A DNA stretch of 37,115 nucleotides, taken from the NCBI GenBank assembly GCA_024276675.1, contig JAJRWT010000103.1:1-37115 (forward strand). The letters are read 5' to 3'. The position numbers were made by a program, and so were the translations under genes. The DNA comes from Myxococcota bacterium. Its GTDB lineage: Bacteria > Myxococcota_A > UBA796 > JAFGLY01. This document shows positions 8,896 through 17,300 of the stretch, in pieces (position 1 is the stretch's first letter; each line of letters opens with the position of its first letter). The notes under the pieces are model-generated. The model saw only the letters and a program-made list of their open reading frames with translations, searched no databases and was not told where the DNA came from.

Positions 8896-10134
8896 TCAGT
8901 CCTGGTCCAACTGCTCGATGAAGGCTTCTATGCTGGTGCGGGCCTGTTCCTCGGAGTAGAGGCGCAGGTCGTTCAGGTCTCCGTCGATGGTGAGATAGGG
9001 AATACCGAGCCTGTCGGCCAGTCTTCCGGGCATTCCATAGCGATTGTTGGAGTTGTTGGGACAGGTCCTGGCGTCGTGGTAGATGATACCATCCACCTGG
9101 AAATCCGCGCACATCCGGGAGATGTACTGTTCCTTCACGGGATCGGAGCGAACGATGAACAACTCCGTGTAGGCCCTGGCCATCGAATCGAAGGGATCAT
9201 CGGGATCCAGTTGGTTGAAGATCCATGAATTGCAATATGTCGAAGCCAGGACACAGCTCCGCAGACCAAGAAACTGTTCGCTCAGGGAACGGAGCTTGCC
9301 CCATATGGGCATACCTTCCCAGTACAGCCTGAAACGTTCACCCTCCACGGCGGCCACGCCATCGCTCACCCTGGAGCGAAGCTCCTGGAGAAGGGTTTCG
9401 TAGTAGTCCACGGCCACCTTGGTGCCTCTCAGGACCACGGCGGGCCCCATGTGGATGGTGCCGTCGAAGAAGGTCAGGGGTGAGGGGCGAGCCATGGCTG
9501 TGCGCAGCACCTGCTCCCAGAGCTGTGAACACCGAGCCGACAGCCGCACCACGTCGCGAAAACGGTCCATGTCCAGGGAATGCCCGGCAATGCCGGCGAG
9601 GTCACGGGCAAGCTCCTGGAACTGCCCCGAAATAGAGGCCACGTGGGTATCGGTTACTTCGTCGATGTTGCGATGCGTGTGGACTCCGATGCAGGGCACC
9701 CCGAAGTGCCTGCCGTACCATCTGAACCAATCCTGCACGTCGCGACACTGGTTGGTGTTGTAGACCAGCACGTCGGGCCTGGGCACGGCCTCGATGCCGT
9801 AGGCCTTCTTGAGAGGGGTGAATCCCTTCATGAAGGCACCGATATCGGCGGTAAGGTAGGAGCAGATCTCGGGAGAGTAGCCCCTGGCGTTGGCATAGGG
9901 GATGTACTCGGTGGCCTTGCGGGTCGCCCCCAGAATGGCCGAGTGGTTTTCGGGGTAGTAGACCTCGAACCCAAAGCCATGGAGAAGTTCCCCCGGGCCC
10001 ACACTGTTGCACCAGGCCACCTTGCGGGAGGGATCCCTGGCGGCTTCGTCCAGGCGGAGAAAATGGTCCGCCATGACGCGTTTCATCAGCCGGGCGGCTG
10101 CTATGGGCCTGGCACGAGGAATTGGTTCGGACAT
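8896..10134 (-). CDS. 2-hydroxyacyl-CoA dehydratase / benzoyl-CoA reductase-family subunit (BcrB/HgdB-like)
   Basis: This 412-residue protein belongs to the HgdB/BcrB/BcrC family, whose members hold a 4Fe-4S cluster and act as two-subunit enzymes fed by an activase. Cys91 (GYSPEICSYL), Cys130 (YNTNQC) and the cysteine in DARTCPNN are candidate cluster ligands. The C-terminal GRLADRLGIPYLTIDGDLND is typical of the family. The start at 10134 has AGGA upstream; an extension to 10212 lacks support. Only one such subunit is in the operon, where a pair is usual. It may be homodimeric or have a partner elsewhere. Whether it dehydrates a 2-hydroxyacyl-CoA or reduces an aromatic ring cannot be decided from sequence. 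Confidence 0.88.
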   Translation of the reverse strand: MSEPIPRARPIAAARLMKRVMADHFLRLDEAARDPSRKVAWCNSVGPGELLHGFGFEVYYPENHSAILGATRKATEYIPYANARGYSPEICSYLTADIGAFMKGFTPLKKAYGIEAVPRPDVLVYNTNQCRDVQDWFRWYGRHFGVPCIGVHTHRNIDEVTDTHVASISGQFQELARDLAGIAGHSLDMDRFRDVVRLSARCSQLWEQVLRTAMARPSPLTFFDGTIHMGPAVVLRGTKVAVDYYETLLQELRSRVSDGVAAVEGERFRLYWEGMPIWGKLRSLSEQFLGLRSCVLASTYCNSWIFNQLDPDDPFDSMARAYTELFIVRSDPVKEQYISRMCADFQVDGIIYHDARTCPNNSNNRYGMPGRLADRLGIPYLTIDGDLNDLRLYSEEQARTSIEAFIEQLDQD

Positions 10135-10243
10135 CGTCGTTTTCCTGTGTGGAGCATCCACGGTCAAAAAAGTGGGCTTGTGGGCACGGCTTGGGGGGAG
10201 TGCCATGGCCATCGAACGAAGGTCCAGGCCCTTTCCGGCGGTA

Positions 10244-11446
10244 CTAGTTCACCTTGACAACCAGCGCTGAAGCGCTGTCGCCGGCGGCGCAGCCCGTGAA
10301 GACGCCGTAGCCGCCTCCCAGCATGGCCAGCTCTTCTATGAGTTCGATGACGCCCCTCATGCCGGTTGGAGCCTGTGGGTGCCCCCATACCAGGGAGCAT
10401 CCGTATCGGTTCATGTCTTCCAGCGGAATTCCCAGCTCCCGGGACAGGTAGACGTCGTTGACGGCAAAGGGTGTGTGGCTGGTCATGGCCTTCAGGTCAC
10501 CAACCCCGATGCCGGCTCGCGACAAGGCCATCCTGACGGCGGGAGCATTGGCCATGGGCATGTAACCCTTTTTCACCCTGGCTTGAGCTTCGGCCACTAC
10601 CCTGACCTCGATGGAGCTGTCGCGAGAGAACTCCCTGGCCATGTCCTTGTTGGTAATGACCACGGCGGCGTTGCCGTCGGCCGGGTAGGTCTGCGCCCCA
10701 AAGGTTACGGTACCGCCCTTCATCACCGGGCGAAGCCTTGCCAGCCCTTCGGCTGTGGTGGGGAAGACGCCCTCGTCGCTGGTGACGGTCGCCAGAACCT
10801 TTCTACCTCGTGAATCAGTGACGTCTATGGGGCTGATCATATAACGCTTCTGAAATGCGGCGTCGTCCTGGAGGGCATTCTGGTACTGCTGAAAGCGCAT
10901 GAGAGCCACCCGGTCCTGTATTTCCCTGTCGATGCCCGCTTCGGCAGCAGCGTTTTCAGCGGTCTGGATCATGGCATTGCGAGCCCAGGGATCATGACCG
11001 AAGTTGTCCATCACCCAGTCCTCGGACTTGCCGGTGCCGCCAGGCCCGCCGGGGTTGGGGTAGTAGAGGTGGGGCCCGTTGCTGCAACGATCAGCAGTGA
11101 CAGCCAGCAGCGCTGATGCAGAGCCGGAGATTACTTCCTTTACACCATATATTATACATCGTACTCCGGTGGCACATGCCTGGGAGATGATGGGAGCAGG
11201 CAGGGAGCCAAGCCCGGCCATCGCAGTGAACCATGGCCCCCCGTAGAAAGAATGCCTGGAGGGCACCGTGTACCCCAGGCAGGCCCCATCGAAGAGTTCG
11301 GGTGAGATCCCGCGCTCTTCCATGATCTTCCTGGCGACTTCAGCGGCGAAGGGAATGGGCTCCTTGCTGGCAAAGCTACCCTGCCACTTGCAGAACGGTG
11401 TGCTCCAATAGGCACCATAGGGTATGTAGGCTTCTTCGAATTGCAT
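10244..11446 (-). CDS. thiolase-family acyltransferase
   Basis: This 400-residue thiolase-fold enzyme probably cleaves a 3-ketoacyl-CoA or condenses acyl-CoAs. The nucleophilic cysteine is Cys91 in SQACATGVRC. The C-terminal GHPQAPTGMRG histidine and the cysteine of FTGCAAGDSA complete the usual set. The segment that is commonly NEAFA in degradative thiolases reads HTPFAVND, so it belongs to a divergent branch. The start at 11446 is preceded by AAGGAG; the longer frame begins inside the promoter region. It is the first gene of the - strand operon, followed after 109 bases by the BcrB-like subunit. Substrate is unknown. Confidence 0.9.
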   Translation of the reverse strand: MQFEEAYIPYGAYWSTPFCKWQGSFASKEPIPFAAEVARKIMEERGISPELFDGACLGYTVPSRHSFYGGPWFTAMAGLGSLPAPIISQACATGVRCIIYGVKEVISGSASALLAVTADRCSNGPHLYYPNPGGPGGTGKSEDWVMDNFGHDPWARNAMIQTAENAAAEAGIDREIQDRVALMRFQQYQNALQDDAAFQKRYMISPIDVTDSRGRKVLATVTSDEGVFPTTAEGLARLRPVMKGGTVTFGAQTYPADGNAAVVITNKDMAREFSRDSSIEVRVVAEAQARVKKGYMPMANAPAVRMALSRAGIGVGDLKAMTSHTPFAVNDVYLSRELGIPLEDMNRYGCSLVWGHPQAPTGMRGVIELIEELAMLGGGYGVFTGCAAGDSASALVVKVN

Positions 11447-11548
11447 AACGCTGCTCCTTGGATACGCGGGAAGGAAGGTGACTCCTGCTGTACGACGTGT
11501 GGCGGCGCAACAGACCGCCTCGGGCGAAGCGTCGCCTGGAGAACTCAA

Positions 11549-11576
11549 AAGATACCTTGGCAGCTACCCATGTCAA
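11549..11576 (-). promoter_or_regulatory. sigma70-like promoter for the thiolase operon
   Basis: Read on the - strand, TTGACA (11576-11571) is separated by 16 bases from TATCTT (11554-11549). The -35 box is a perfect consensus match and the -10 matches four of six. It would start transcription about 95 bases before the thiolase ATG and diverges from the aprB promoter. Confidence 0.5.
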
Positions 11577-11695
11577 GCCATCCTTGATCCTGTCAACGAA
11601 GCCCACATTCACTTGTGACCCCGGCCCTTCCGTCCGCTGGATATTCAGGTGGGTGATCCCGGCGGGTTCTCGCTCCACATAATGCCTGCATCGGC

Positions 11696-11723
11696 TTGAC
11701 AGGCCCAGGGGGTTCGATAAGAT
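11696..11723 (+). promoter_or_regulatory. sigma70-like promoter for aprBA
   Basis: TTGACA at 11696-11701 is followed after 16 bases by TAAGAT at 11718-11723. This is the best consensus promoter in the divergent gap and lies about 50 bases before the aprB start, which has its own strong AAGGAGGT ribosome-binding site at 11761-11768. Confidence 0.55.
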
Positions 11724-11774
11724 GCTGGCCCCTTCTATGGGGTTTTCGTGGAAAAGAGCAAAGGAGGTCAAAGG

Positions 11775-12212
11775 ATGCCCAGTTTTGTGAATCCGGAGAA
11801 GTGTGACGGGTGCAAGGCGCTGGACAAGACGGCATGTCAGTACATCTGTCCCAATGATTTGATGTTGCTGAACAAGGCGACGGAGAAGGCGTACAACCAG
11901 GATCCCGACATGTGTTGGGAGTGTCAATGCTGTGTGAAGATATGTCCCACGCAGGCGATAGCCATTCGTGGCTATGCGGATTTCATGCCGCTTGGAGCGA
12001 GCGTGGTACCTATGCGCAGCACTGACTCCATCATGTGGACCATCAAGTTTCGGGATGGTTCATTGAAGAGGTTCAAGTTTCGGATTCGGACGACGCCCGA
12101 GGGCGAGGCGGATCCTGCGGGAGGATACGAGGTACACGACGATCTGGGCAGCGCCGAGCTGTACACGGAGCCCATGTCTTCTGGCGGCGCCATCGCCAGG
12201 CTATCGAAGTAG
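11775..12212 (+). CDS. aprB: adenylylsulfate (APS) reductase beta subunit
   Basis: This 145-residue ferredoxin-like subunit carries electrons to the AprA flavin during reduction of APS to sulfite and AMP in the cytoplasm. Two 4Fe-4S clusters are encoded by Cys10, Cys13, Cys21, Cys25 and by Cys47, Cys50, Cys53, Cys57. The spacing between the second and third cysteines of the first set is typical of AprB. A C-terminal tail wraps around AprA in known structures. The ATG at 11775 has AAGGAGG upstream. aprA follows after 14 bases. The usual electron-donating qmoABC genes and sat are not adjacent. Confidence 0.97.
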   Translation: MPSFVNPEKCDGCKALDKTACQYICPNDLMLLNKATEKAYNQDPDMCWECQCCVKICPTQAIAIRGYADFMPLGASVVPMRSTDSIMWTIKFRDGSLKRFKFRIRTTPEGEADPAGGYEVHDDLGSAELYTEPMSSGGAIARLSK

Positions 12213-12226
12213 AAGGGAGGCAAGGA

Positions 12227-14125
12227 ATGTCTGGTTTCGAAACAGTGGTAGTAGAGAGCGACATCCTGATCCTTGGCGGAGGTATGGCCGCGTGTGGGGC
12301 AGCAGTAGAGGCGGCGTACTGGGCCAAGAAGAACGGGTTGAGCATAGCGCTGGTAGACAAGGCGGCGATGGATCGTTCAGGAGCCGTTGCCATGGGTTTG
12401 TCGGCGTTGAACCAGTATGTAGGCATAGCTGCAGGCGACAACACTGCCGAGGACTATGTTCGGTATGTACGGCAGGATCTCATGGGAGTAGCGCGCGAGG
12501 ATCTGGTATTCGACATAGCGCGTCACGTGGATTCGACGGTACATTTGTTCGAGAAGTGGGGCCTTCCCATCTGGAAGGATGCGGAAGGGAAGTACGTTCA
12601 TGAAGGTCGTTGGCAGTTGATGATCAACGGTGAGTCGTACAAGATCATCGTGGCCGAGGCGGCGAAGAACGCTCTGAAGGAGCTTGGCGACGACAACATC
12701 TACGAGCGTGTGTTCATCACGGGTCCGATAGTTGAAGACGGCAAGTGCAAGGGCGCGGTAGGATTTTCCACCCGCGAGAACAAGTTCTACGTATTCAAGG
12801 CCAAGGCCACGTTGGCGGCGATGGGTGGAGCGGTTCACGTGTTCAAGCCTCGTTCGACGGGCGAGGGATTTGGGCGTTCGTGGTATCCGCCGTTCAACAC
12901 GGGTTCGAGTGCTCATTTCACCATCGCGGCTGGTGCCGAGATGACCTGTCAGGAGGTACGTTTCATACCCATTCGTTTCAAGGATGCGTATGGTCCCGTG
13001 GGAGCCTGGTTCCTTCTGTTCAAGTCACGAGCGACCAACGCCTTTGGCGGCGAGTACATGGTGGAGCGTCGTCCGGAGTTGCAGAAGTGGGCTCCGTATG
13101 GCCTTGTGAAGCCGATACCCGCCAACCTGCGCAACTGGCTCGGGATGCTGGACATATTCGATGGCAAGGGTCCCATTTACATGCGCACCGAGGAAGCCAT
13201 TGGGCGTCTTGCGGAGCAGTACAAGGACGACAAGCGGGCCTATCGCAAGAAGATGCGTGAGTTGGAGAACGAGGCATGGGAGGATTTCCTGGACATGACA
13301 ATCTCCCAGGCGCATCTCTGGGCGGCCACCAACACGAAGCCAGAGGAACGTTCGTCCGAGATAGCGGCATGTGAGCCCTACTTCATCGGTTCGCACTCGG
13401 GGGCATCGGGAGCCTGGATCAGTGGTTCGGCGGATTTGCAGACCGACGAGACCCGGGACGAGTACTGCTGGGGTCCCTATGGTTTGACCACGGTGCCCAG
13501 CCTGTTTGCGGCTGGCGATGCATCCGGAGCTTCGAGCCACAAGTTCTCTTCCGGTTCGCACGCCGAGGGTCGCATGGTGGGCAAGTCTCTCGTGCAGTAT
13601 GTCCTGGAGCACAACGAGGCGCCCGTGGTGTCCGACGCCACCATCGAATCCTTGAAGGCCGAGATCTTCCATCCCATGGAAGTCTTCGAGGCCCACAAGG
13701 GCGACACCACCGACCCCAACGTGAACCCGGCCTACATTCGCCCGCGGCAGTTCATGTATCGCCTGCAGAAGATCATGGACGAGTACGCCGGTGGAGTCTC
13801 CGCGGCTTTCGCGACGAACAAGGTCATGTTGGACAGGGCGATGGAGCTTCTGGCCTTCCTCAGGGAAGACAACGACAAGCTCGCCGCCGAGTCCCTCTAC
13901 GAACTGGAACGTGCCTGGGAAAACCGCCACCGCTTGGCACAGGCGGAAGCCCACGTCCGCACGCTCCTCTTCAGGGAAGAAACAAGATGGCCGGGATACT
14001 ACTTCAGGTCCGACACCCCAAAGATGGACGACGATTCCTGGAAGGTCTTCGTCAACTGCAAGAAAGACCCGGCAAGTGATGACTGGGAGATGATCAAACG
14101 GCCCATCTACTCCATCATCGACTAA
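12227..14125 (+). CDS. aprA: adenylylsulfate (APS) reductase alpha subunit
   Basis: This 632-residue flavoprotein is the catalytic subunit that reduces APS to sulfite and AMP, using electrons from AprB. The FAD-binding motif DILILGGGMAACGAA lies at residues 12-26. It belongs to the fumarate reductase/succinate dehydrogenase flavoprotein fold, with the later flavin segment FAAGDASGASSHKFSSGSHAEG. Length agrees with AprA from sulfate reducers. The chosen ATG at 12227 has GGGAGG before it; an extension to 12035 overlaps aprB and is rejected. A hairpin terminator follows about 90 bases after the stop, so aprBA is a two-gene unit. The direction of catalysis in vivo cannot be read directly but DsrD downstream favours reduction. 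Confidence 0.98.
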   Translation: MSGFETVVVESDILILGGGMAACGAAVEAAYWAKKNGLSIALVDKAAMDRSGAVAMGLSALNQYVGIAAGDNTAEDYVRYVRQDLMGVAREDLVFDIARHVDSTVHLFEKWGLPIWKDAEGKYVHEGRWQLMINGESYKIIVAEAAKNALKELGDDNIYERVFITGPIVEDGKCKGAVGFSTRENKFYVFKAKATLAAMGGAVHVFKPRSTGEGFGRSWYPPFNTGSSAHFTIAAGAEMTCQEVRFIPIRFKDAYGPVGAWFLLFKSRATNAFGGEYMVERRPELQKWAPYGLVKPIPANLRNWLGMLDIFDGKGPIYMRTEEAIGRLAEQYKDDKRAYRKKMRELENEAWEDFLDMTISQAHLWAATNTKPEERSSEIAACEPYFIGSHSGASGAWISGSADLQTDETRDEYCWGPYGLTTVPSLFAAGDASGASSHKFSSGSHAEGRMVGKSLVQYVLEHNEAPVVSDATIESLKAEIFHPMEVFEAHKGDTTDPNVNPAYIRPRQFMYRLQKIMDEYAGGVSAAFATNKVMLDRAMELLAFLREDNDKLAAESLYELERAWENRHRLAQAEAHVRTLLFREETRWPGYYFRSDTPKMDDDSWKVFVNCKKDPASDDWEMIKRPIYSIID

Positions 14126-14214
14126 CTGGTCCATTCCCAGGGGCCATATTCGGTTTGCCATGTTGGCTGTTGCTGCGTGCGCCAACCGGATCTGCCCTGC
14201 CGACAGGACGATTC

Positions 14215-14244
14215 GGGGGCGCTCTTCCAGGGCGCCCTTTTGTT
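14215..14244 (+). terminator. rho-independent terminator after aprBA
   Basis: A 6-bp GC-only stem (GGGCGC at 14217-14222 with GCGCCC at 14232-14237) has a nine-base loop and is followed by TTTTGTTT. It ends the aprBA transcript before dsrA. Confidence 0.75.
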
Positions 14245-14433
14245 TGCTGAGCCGACTCAGTTTCCGTTTCAAGGAAGTGGCCAAGAGGATCCCCATGGAT
14301 TACACAAAACCATGCATGCGACAGCATGTGGATCCCTTGTTGAGCGGTAAATCCTCCTGGCCGAGAGAGCAGGCACCGCCACTCCAGAACAGAGTGAACG
14401 CCACTGAAAAGGTACAAGGATAAGGAGAGCACG
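14245..14433 (+). promoter_or_regulatory. dsrA 5' region with imperfect inverted repeat
   Basis: This gap between the aprA terminator and dsrA must hold the dsrABD promoter. No convincing -35/-10 pair is seen. An inverted repeat (GGATCCCCATG at 14287-14297 against CATGTGGATCC at 14325-14335, 10 of 11 pairs) and a small CTGAG/CTCAG hairpin at 14247-14260 are present. The larger repeat could be an operator or leader hairpin, but there is no direct support. Confidence 0.35.
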
Positions 14434-15606
14434 ATGTCAGATACACCATTGCTTGACGAGCTGGAAAAGGGCCCATGGCCAAGCTTCGTCAAGGAGATCA
14501 AGATGGCCGCGAAAAACAGCGCCATGTCTCAAGATCTCCTGGACCTTCTCGAAAAGTCATACAGAGACAAGATTGGTTACTGGAAGCACGGCGGTATCGT
14601 CGGCGTCATGGGCTACGGCGGTGGCGTCATCGGGCGTTACGTCGCCATTCCCGAACAGTACCCCAATGTGCGTCATTTCCATACCATTCGTGTCAATCAA
14701 CCAGCGGGTTGGTATTACTCGACCGACGCACTTCGCGCCATTTGCGACATGTGGGACGAGCACGGCTCTGGCCTCACCAACATGCATGGCTCCACCGGTG
14801 ACCTGGTCCTCCTGGGTACCACGACCGAAGAACTCGAACCGATATTCGACGAGTTGATCAAACTCGAGTTCGACATAGGTGGCTCCGGTTCAGACGTCCG
14901 CACCCCCAGTTGCTGCCTGGGCAAATCCCGCTGTGAGTGGGCGTGTTTCGACACCATGGAGGTCTGCCACAAGATAACCATGCAGTACCAGGACGAACTC
15001 CATCGCCCCGCCTTCCCCTACAAGTGGAAGTTCAAGTTCTCGGGTTGTCCCAACGACTGTGTCGCTGCCATTGCACGTGCCGACATCTCCTTCATCGGCA
15101 CCTGGCGCGACGACATCCAACAGGACGACGCGGCGGTAGCCGAATACGCGAAGACCCTCAACATCCTGCGCGACGTGGTAGAACGTTGCCCCTCCAGATG
15201 CATGGAATGGAATGGCGACAAGCTGACCATCGACAACGACAACTGCGTCCACTGCATGCACTGTATCAACGCCATGCCCAAGGCCCTGGCTCCCGGCAAG
15301 GACAGGGGCTGTTCGATCCTCATGGGTGCAAAGGCTCCCATTATCGAAGGGGCAATGTTGTCGTCAATGATGATCCCCTTCGTGAAGATCGACGAAGAAG
15401 AAGACTACGAAGCTGTTTGCGAAATCGTCGAAGAAATCTGGGACATCTGGAGCGATGAAGGCAAGAATCGCGAGCGTATCGGTGAGTTCATCGAACGCGT
15501 CGGTAAGTCCAACTTCCTGGAAGCCATCGGCTTGGAGCCCATCCCAGAAATGGTGGCGCATCCACGCGACAACCCCTACATCTTCTTCGAACAGGAAGAG
15601 GACTAG
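14434..15606 (+). CDS. dsrA: dissimilatory sulfite reductase alpha subunit
   Basis: This 390-residue protein is the alpha subunit of the a2b2 siroheme enzyme that reduces sulfite, delivering sulfur to DsrC. The siroheme/4Fe-4S motif is Cys161-X5-Cys167 with Cys205-X3-Cys209. The inserted ferredoxin domain has Cys271, Cys274, Cys277 (CVHCMHCINAMPKAL), with a fourth ligand probably from the preceding RCP segment. It is somewhat shorter than the Desulfovibrio protein at its N-terminus. The ATG has AAGGAGAG upstream. dsrB follows after 65 bases and dsrD ends the unit. The assignment is firm. Confidence 0.98.
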   Translation: MSDTPLLDELEKGPWPSFVKEIKMAAKNSAMSQDLLDLLEKSYRDKIGYWKHGGIVGVMGYGGGVIGRYVAIPEQYPNVRHFHTIRVNQPAGWYYSTDALRAICDMWDEHGSGLTNMHGSTGDLVLLGTTTEELEPIFDELIKLEFDIGGSGSDVRTPSCCLGKSRCEWACFDTMEVCHKITMQYQDELHRPAFPYKWKFKFSGCPNDCVAAIARADISFIGTWRDDIQQDDAAVAEYAKTLNILRDVVERCPSRCMEWNGDKLTIDNDNCVHCMHCINAMPKALAPGKDRGCSILMGAKAPIIEGAMLSSMMIPFVKIDEEEDYEAVCEIVEEIWDIWSDEGKNRERIGEFIERVGKSNFLEAIGLEPIPEMVAHPRDNPYIFFEQEED

Positions 15607-15671
15607 AACGCGGTCCGACAGACACGTTCAAGCCCGCGAACCCTAAATTTCGGAAAAATGGAGTTTCGGAA

Positions 15672-16766
15672 ATGTCATTCGAACGAAAGACCGATTTTGG
15701 TCCTCCTCACTACTCGCGCTTCCTCCCACCGGCCATCAAGGCAAACTACGGAAAATGGAAGTACCACGAAATCGTAAAACCAGGTGTCCTGGTCCATGTG
15801 TCGGAATCCGGTGACAAGCTCTTCACCGTAAGAGGAGCCTCTGGCCGTCTCACCGCCACAGACAAGCTCCGCATGTTCTGCGACATCGCCGACAAGCACT
15901 GTGACGGATTCCTACGTTTCACCAGCCGCCACAACGTGGAATTCATGACCACCCACGAAGAACGGGTGGATGACATCATCCAGGCACTTGCAGACATCGG
16001 TCATCCTGTGGGTGGCATCGGAGCAGCCATCACATCCATCGTGCATACGCAGGGATGGGTACATTGCCACTCCTCCGCCACCGATGCCTCCGGGGTCGTG
16101 AAGGCCGTCATGGACGAAGTCATCGAGTACTTCGACGGGCGGAAGCCCATCCCCGGCAAACTTCGCATCGCCCTGGCCTGTTGCTTGAACATGTGCGGCG
16201 CCGTACACTGCTCTGACATCGCCATTCTGGGCGTCCACACCAGGCCGCCCGCCACTGATGACACACAGGTCAACAAGCAGTGCGAGATTCCCAACGTGGT
16301 GGCGGCATGCCCCACTGCGGCCATCAGGCCTTCCACGCTGGAAGACGGCACCCGCACCGTAGAAGTGGACCAGGAACGCTGCATGTTCTGCGCCAACTGC
16401 TTTACGGTCTGTCCCGCAATGCCGTTGAACAACCCCACCACCGACGGGATCTCCCTGTGGGTCGGTGGAAAAGTCTCCAACGCACGGAGCAAGCCCACGT
16501 TCTCCAAGCTGGCCGTTCCATTCATCCCCAACAATCCACCACGCTGGCCTGAGGTCACATCCAAGATCATCACGATGATCGAAGAATGGTCCAAGGACGC
16601 CCTCCCGTTTGAACGCATGGGTGAGTGGATCGAACGGATCGGATGGCCTGCTTTCTTCGACCGGTGTGAGATTGAGTTCACCAAACAACACATAGACGAC
16701 TTCAAGCACGCCGGCCTTTCCTACAATCGCTCGGCACACCTGCGTCGTGCCAGCTACATGGATTGA
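15672..16766 (+). CDS. dsrB: dissimilatory sulfite reductase beta subunit
   Basis: This 364-residue subunit contributes the catalytic siroheme site of DsrAB. Visible features are HTQGWVHCH with Cys132, the cluster motif Cys170-Cys171-X3-Cys175 (ACCLNMCGAVHC), and an inserted ferredoxin domain with Cys237, Cys240, Cys243 and Cys247. Length is typical. A GGAG-like site (tggagtttcggaa) precedes the ATG. dsrD begins eight bases after the stop. The presence of dsrD and absence of dsrEFH suggest the reductive type, though only a tree would settle this. Confidence 0.98.
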   Translation: MSFERKTDFGPPHYSRFLPPAIKANYGKWKYHEIVKPGVLVHVSESGDKLFTVRGASGRLTATDKLRMFCDIADKHCDGFLRFTSRHNVEFMTTHEERVDDIIQALADIGHPVGGIGAAITSIVHTQGWVHCHSSATDASGVVKAVMDEVIEYFDGRKPIPGKLRIALACCLNMCGAVHCSDIAILGVHTRPPATDDTQVNKQCEIPNVVAACPTAAIRPSTLEDGTRTVEVDQERCMFCANCFTVCPAMPLNNPTTDGISLWVGGKVSNARSKPTFSKLAVPFIPNNPPRWPEVTSKIITMIEEWSKDALPFERMGEWIERIGWPAFFDRCEIEFTKQHIDDFKHAGLSYNRSAHLRRASYMD

Positions 16767-16774
16767 GGTATCTC

Positions 16775-17035
16775 ATGGCATCTGATCTTACTCTTGAAGA
16801 AGTCGTAGAGTCCATGTACAAAGAGGTGGCATCCGTACAGGGTCGGAAGAAGCTCAAGCCCATGGACCTTCAGAAAATGATCTACGAACGCTTCAGTGAT
16901 CGCGCCGACAAGAGAACCTGCAAGAAACTCGGCAAAGAGGCCATCAAGGAGTTGATCAACTCCGGTCGCTGTGTCTATAGCTATTACGGTGGTAGCTTCA
17001 TCGAGCTTCCTCCCGCAGAGGGTGTCGACAAGTGA
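16775..17035 (+). CDS. dsrD: DsrD, sulfite reductase-associated winged-helix protein
   Basis: This 86-residue protein is the small winged-helix companion encoded after dsrAB in sulfate reducers. It has been described as an activator of DsrAB. The basic stretch QGRKKLKPMDLQKMIYERF and the C-terminal beta-wing YSYYGGSFIELP match the family. The ATG at 16775 with TGAGGT upstream is chosen; the frame extends 12 bases further upstream but overlaps the end of dsrB. A strong terminator follows 32 bases after the stop. Confidence 0.95.
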   Translation: MASDLTLEEVVESMYKEVASVQGRKKLKPMDLQKMIYERFSDRADKRTCKKLGKEAIKELINSGRCVYSYYGGSFIELPPAEGVDK

Positions 17036-17067
17036 AGCAAAAGTTCTGCCACAAAGAGTAGAACCTG

Positions 17068-17103
17068 AATCCCACCGGGCCTTGCTGCTCGGTGGGATTT
17101 TTC
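17068..17103 (+). terminator. rho-independent terminator after dsrABD
   Basis: A perfect 10-bp stem (AATCCCACCG at 17068-17077 with CGGTGGGATT at 17090-17099) encloses a 12-base loop and continues into TTTTT. It separates dsrABD from the dsrL-like gene. Confidence 0.92.
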
Positions 17104-17300
17104 CTTTCCAGCCCCAACTGGAACGCTTTTTTTAATAACCGGCCTTTTGGGCCGGCAATGGTGTCCTCCCCGGCAATCGCTTCCCACGTTTGTGTCCTAC
17201 GAGTGTTCTCATGGACCTGCATACCGCCCAGCGGGTCCAGCCAAGGGAACAGCATGGTACTGGTACCAAACTCTCTTTCTGCATTTCGGAGTATAAAGTC
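17104..17300 (+). promoter_or_regulatory. dsrL 5' region with GC hairpin
   Basis: Because a terminator lies upstream, this gap should contain a promoter for dsrL and the genes after it, but no consensus pair is evident. A 6-bp CCGGCC/GGCCGG hairpin with a five-base loop lies at 17139-17155, preceded by seven or more T residues. On the + strand the T-run is on the wrong side for termination; on the - strand it would be an A-run. Confidence 0.3.

Noticed and set aside
11376..11927. 183-codon - strand frame across the aprB promoter
   Set aside because: It overlaps the thiolase start, the promoter region and aprB, and has no family resemblance.
13025..14296. 423-codon - strand frame opposite aprA
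   Set aside because: It is antisense to a certain gene and is explained by the third-base GC bias of aprA.
17139..17155. Second terminator after dsrABD
   Set aside because: The T-run lies before the hairpin on the + strand, so the order is wrong for termination in either direction.
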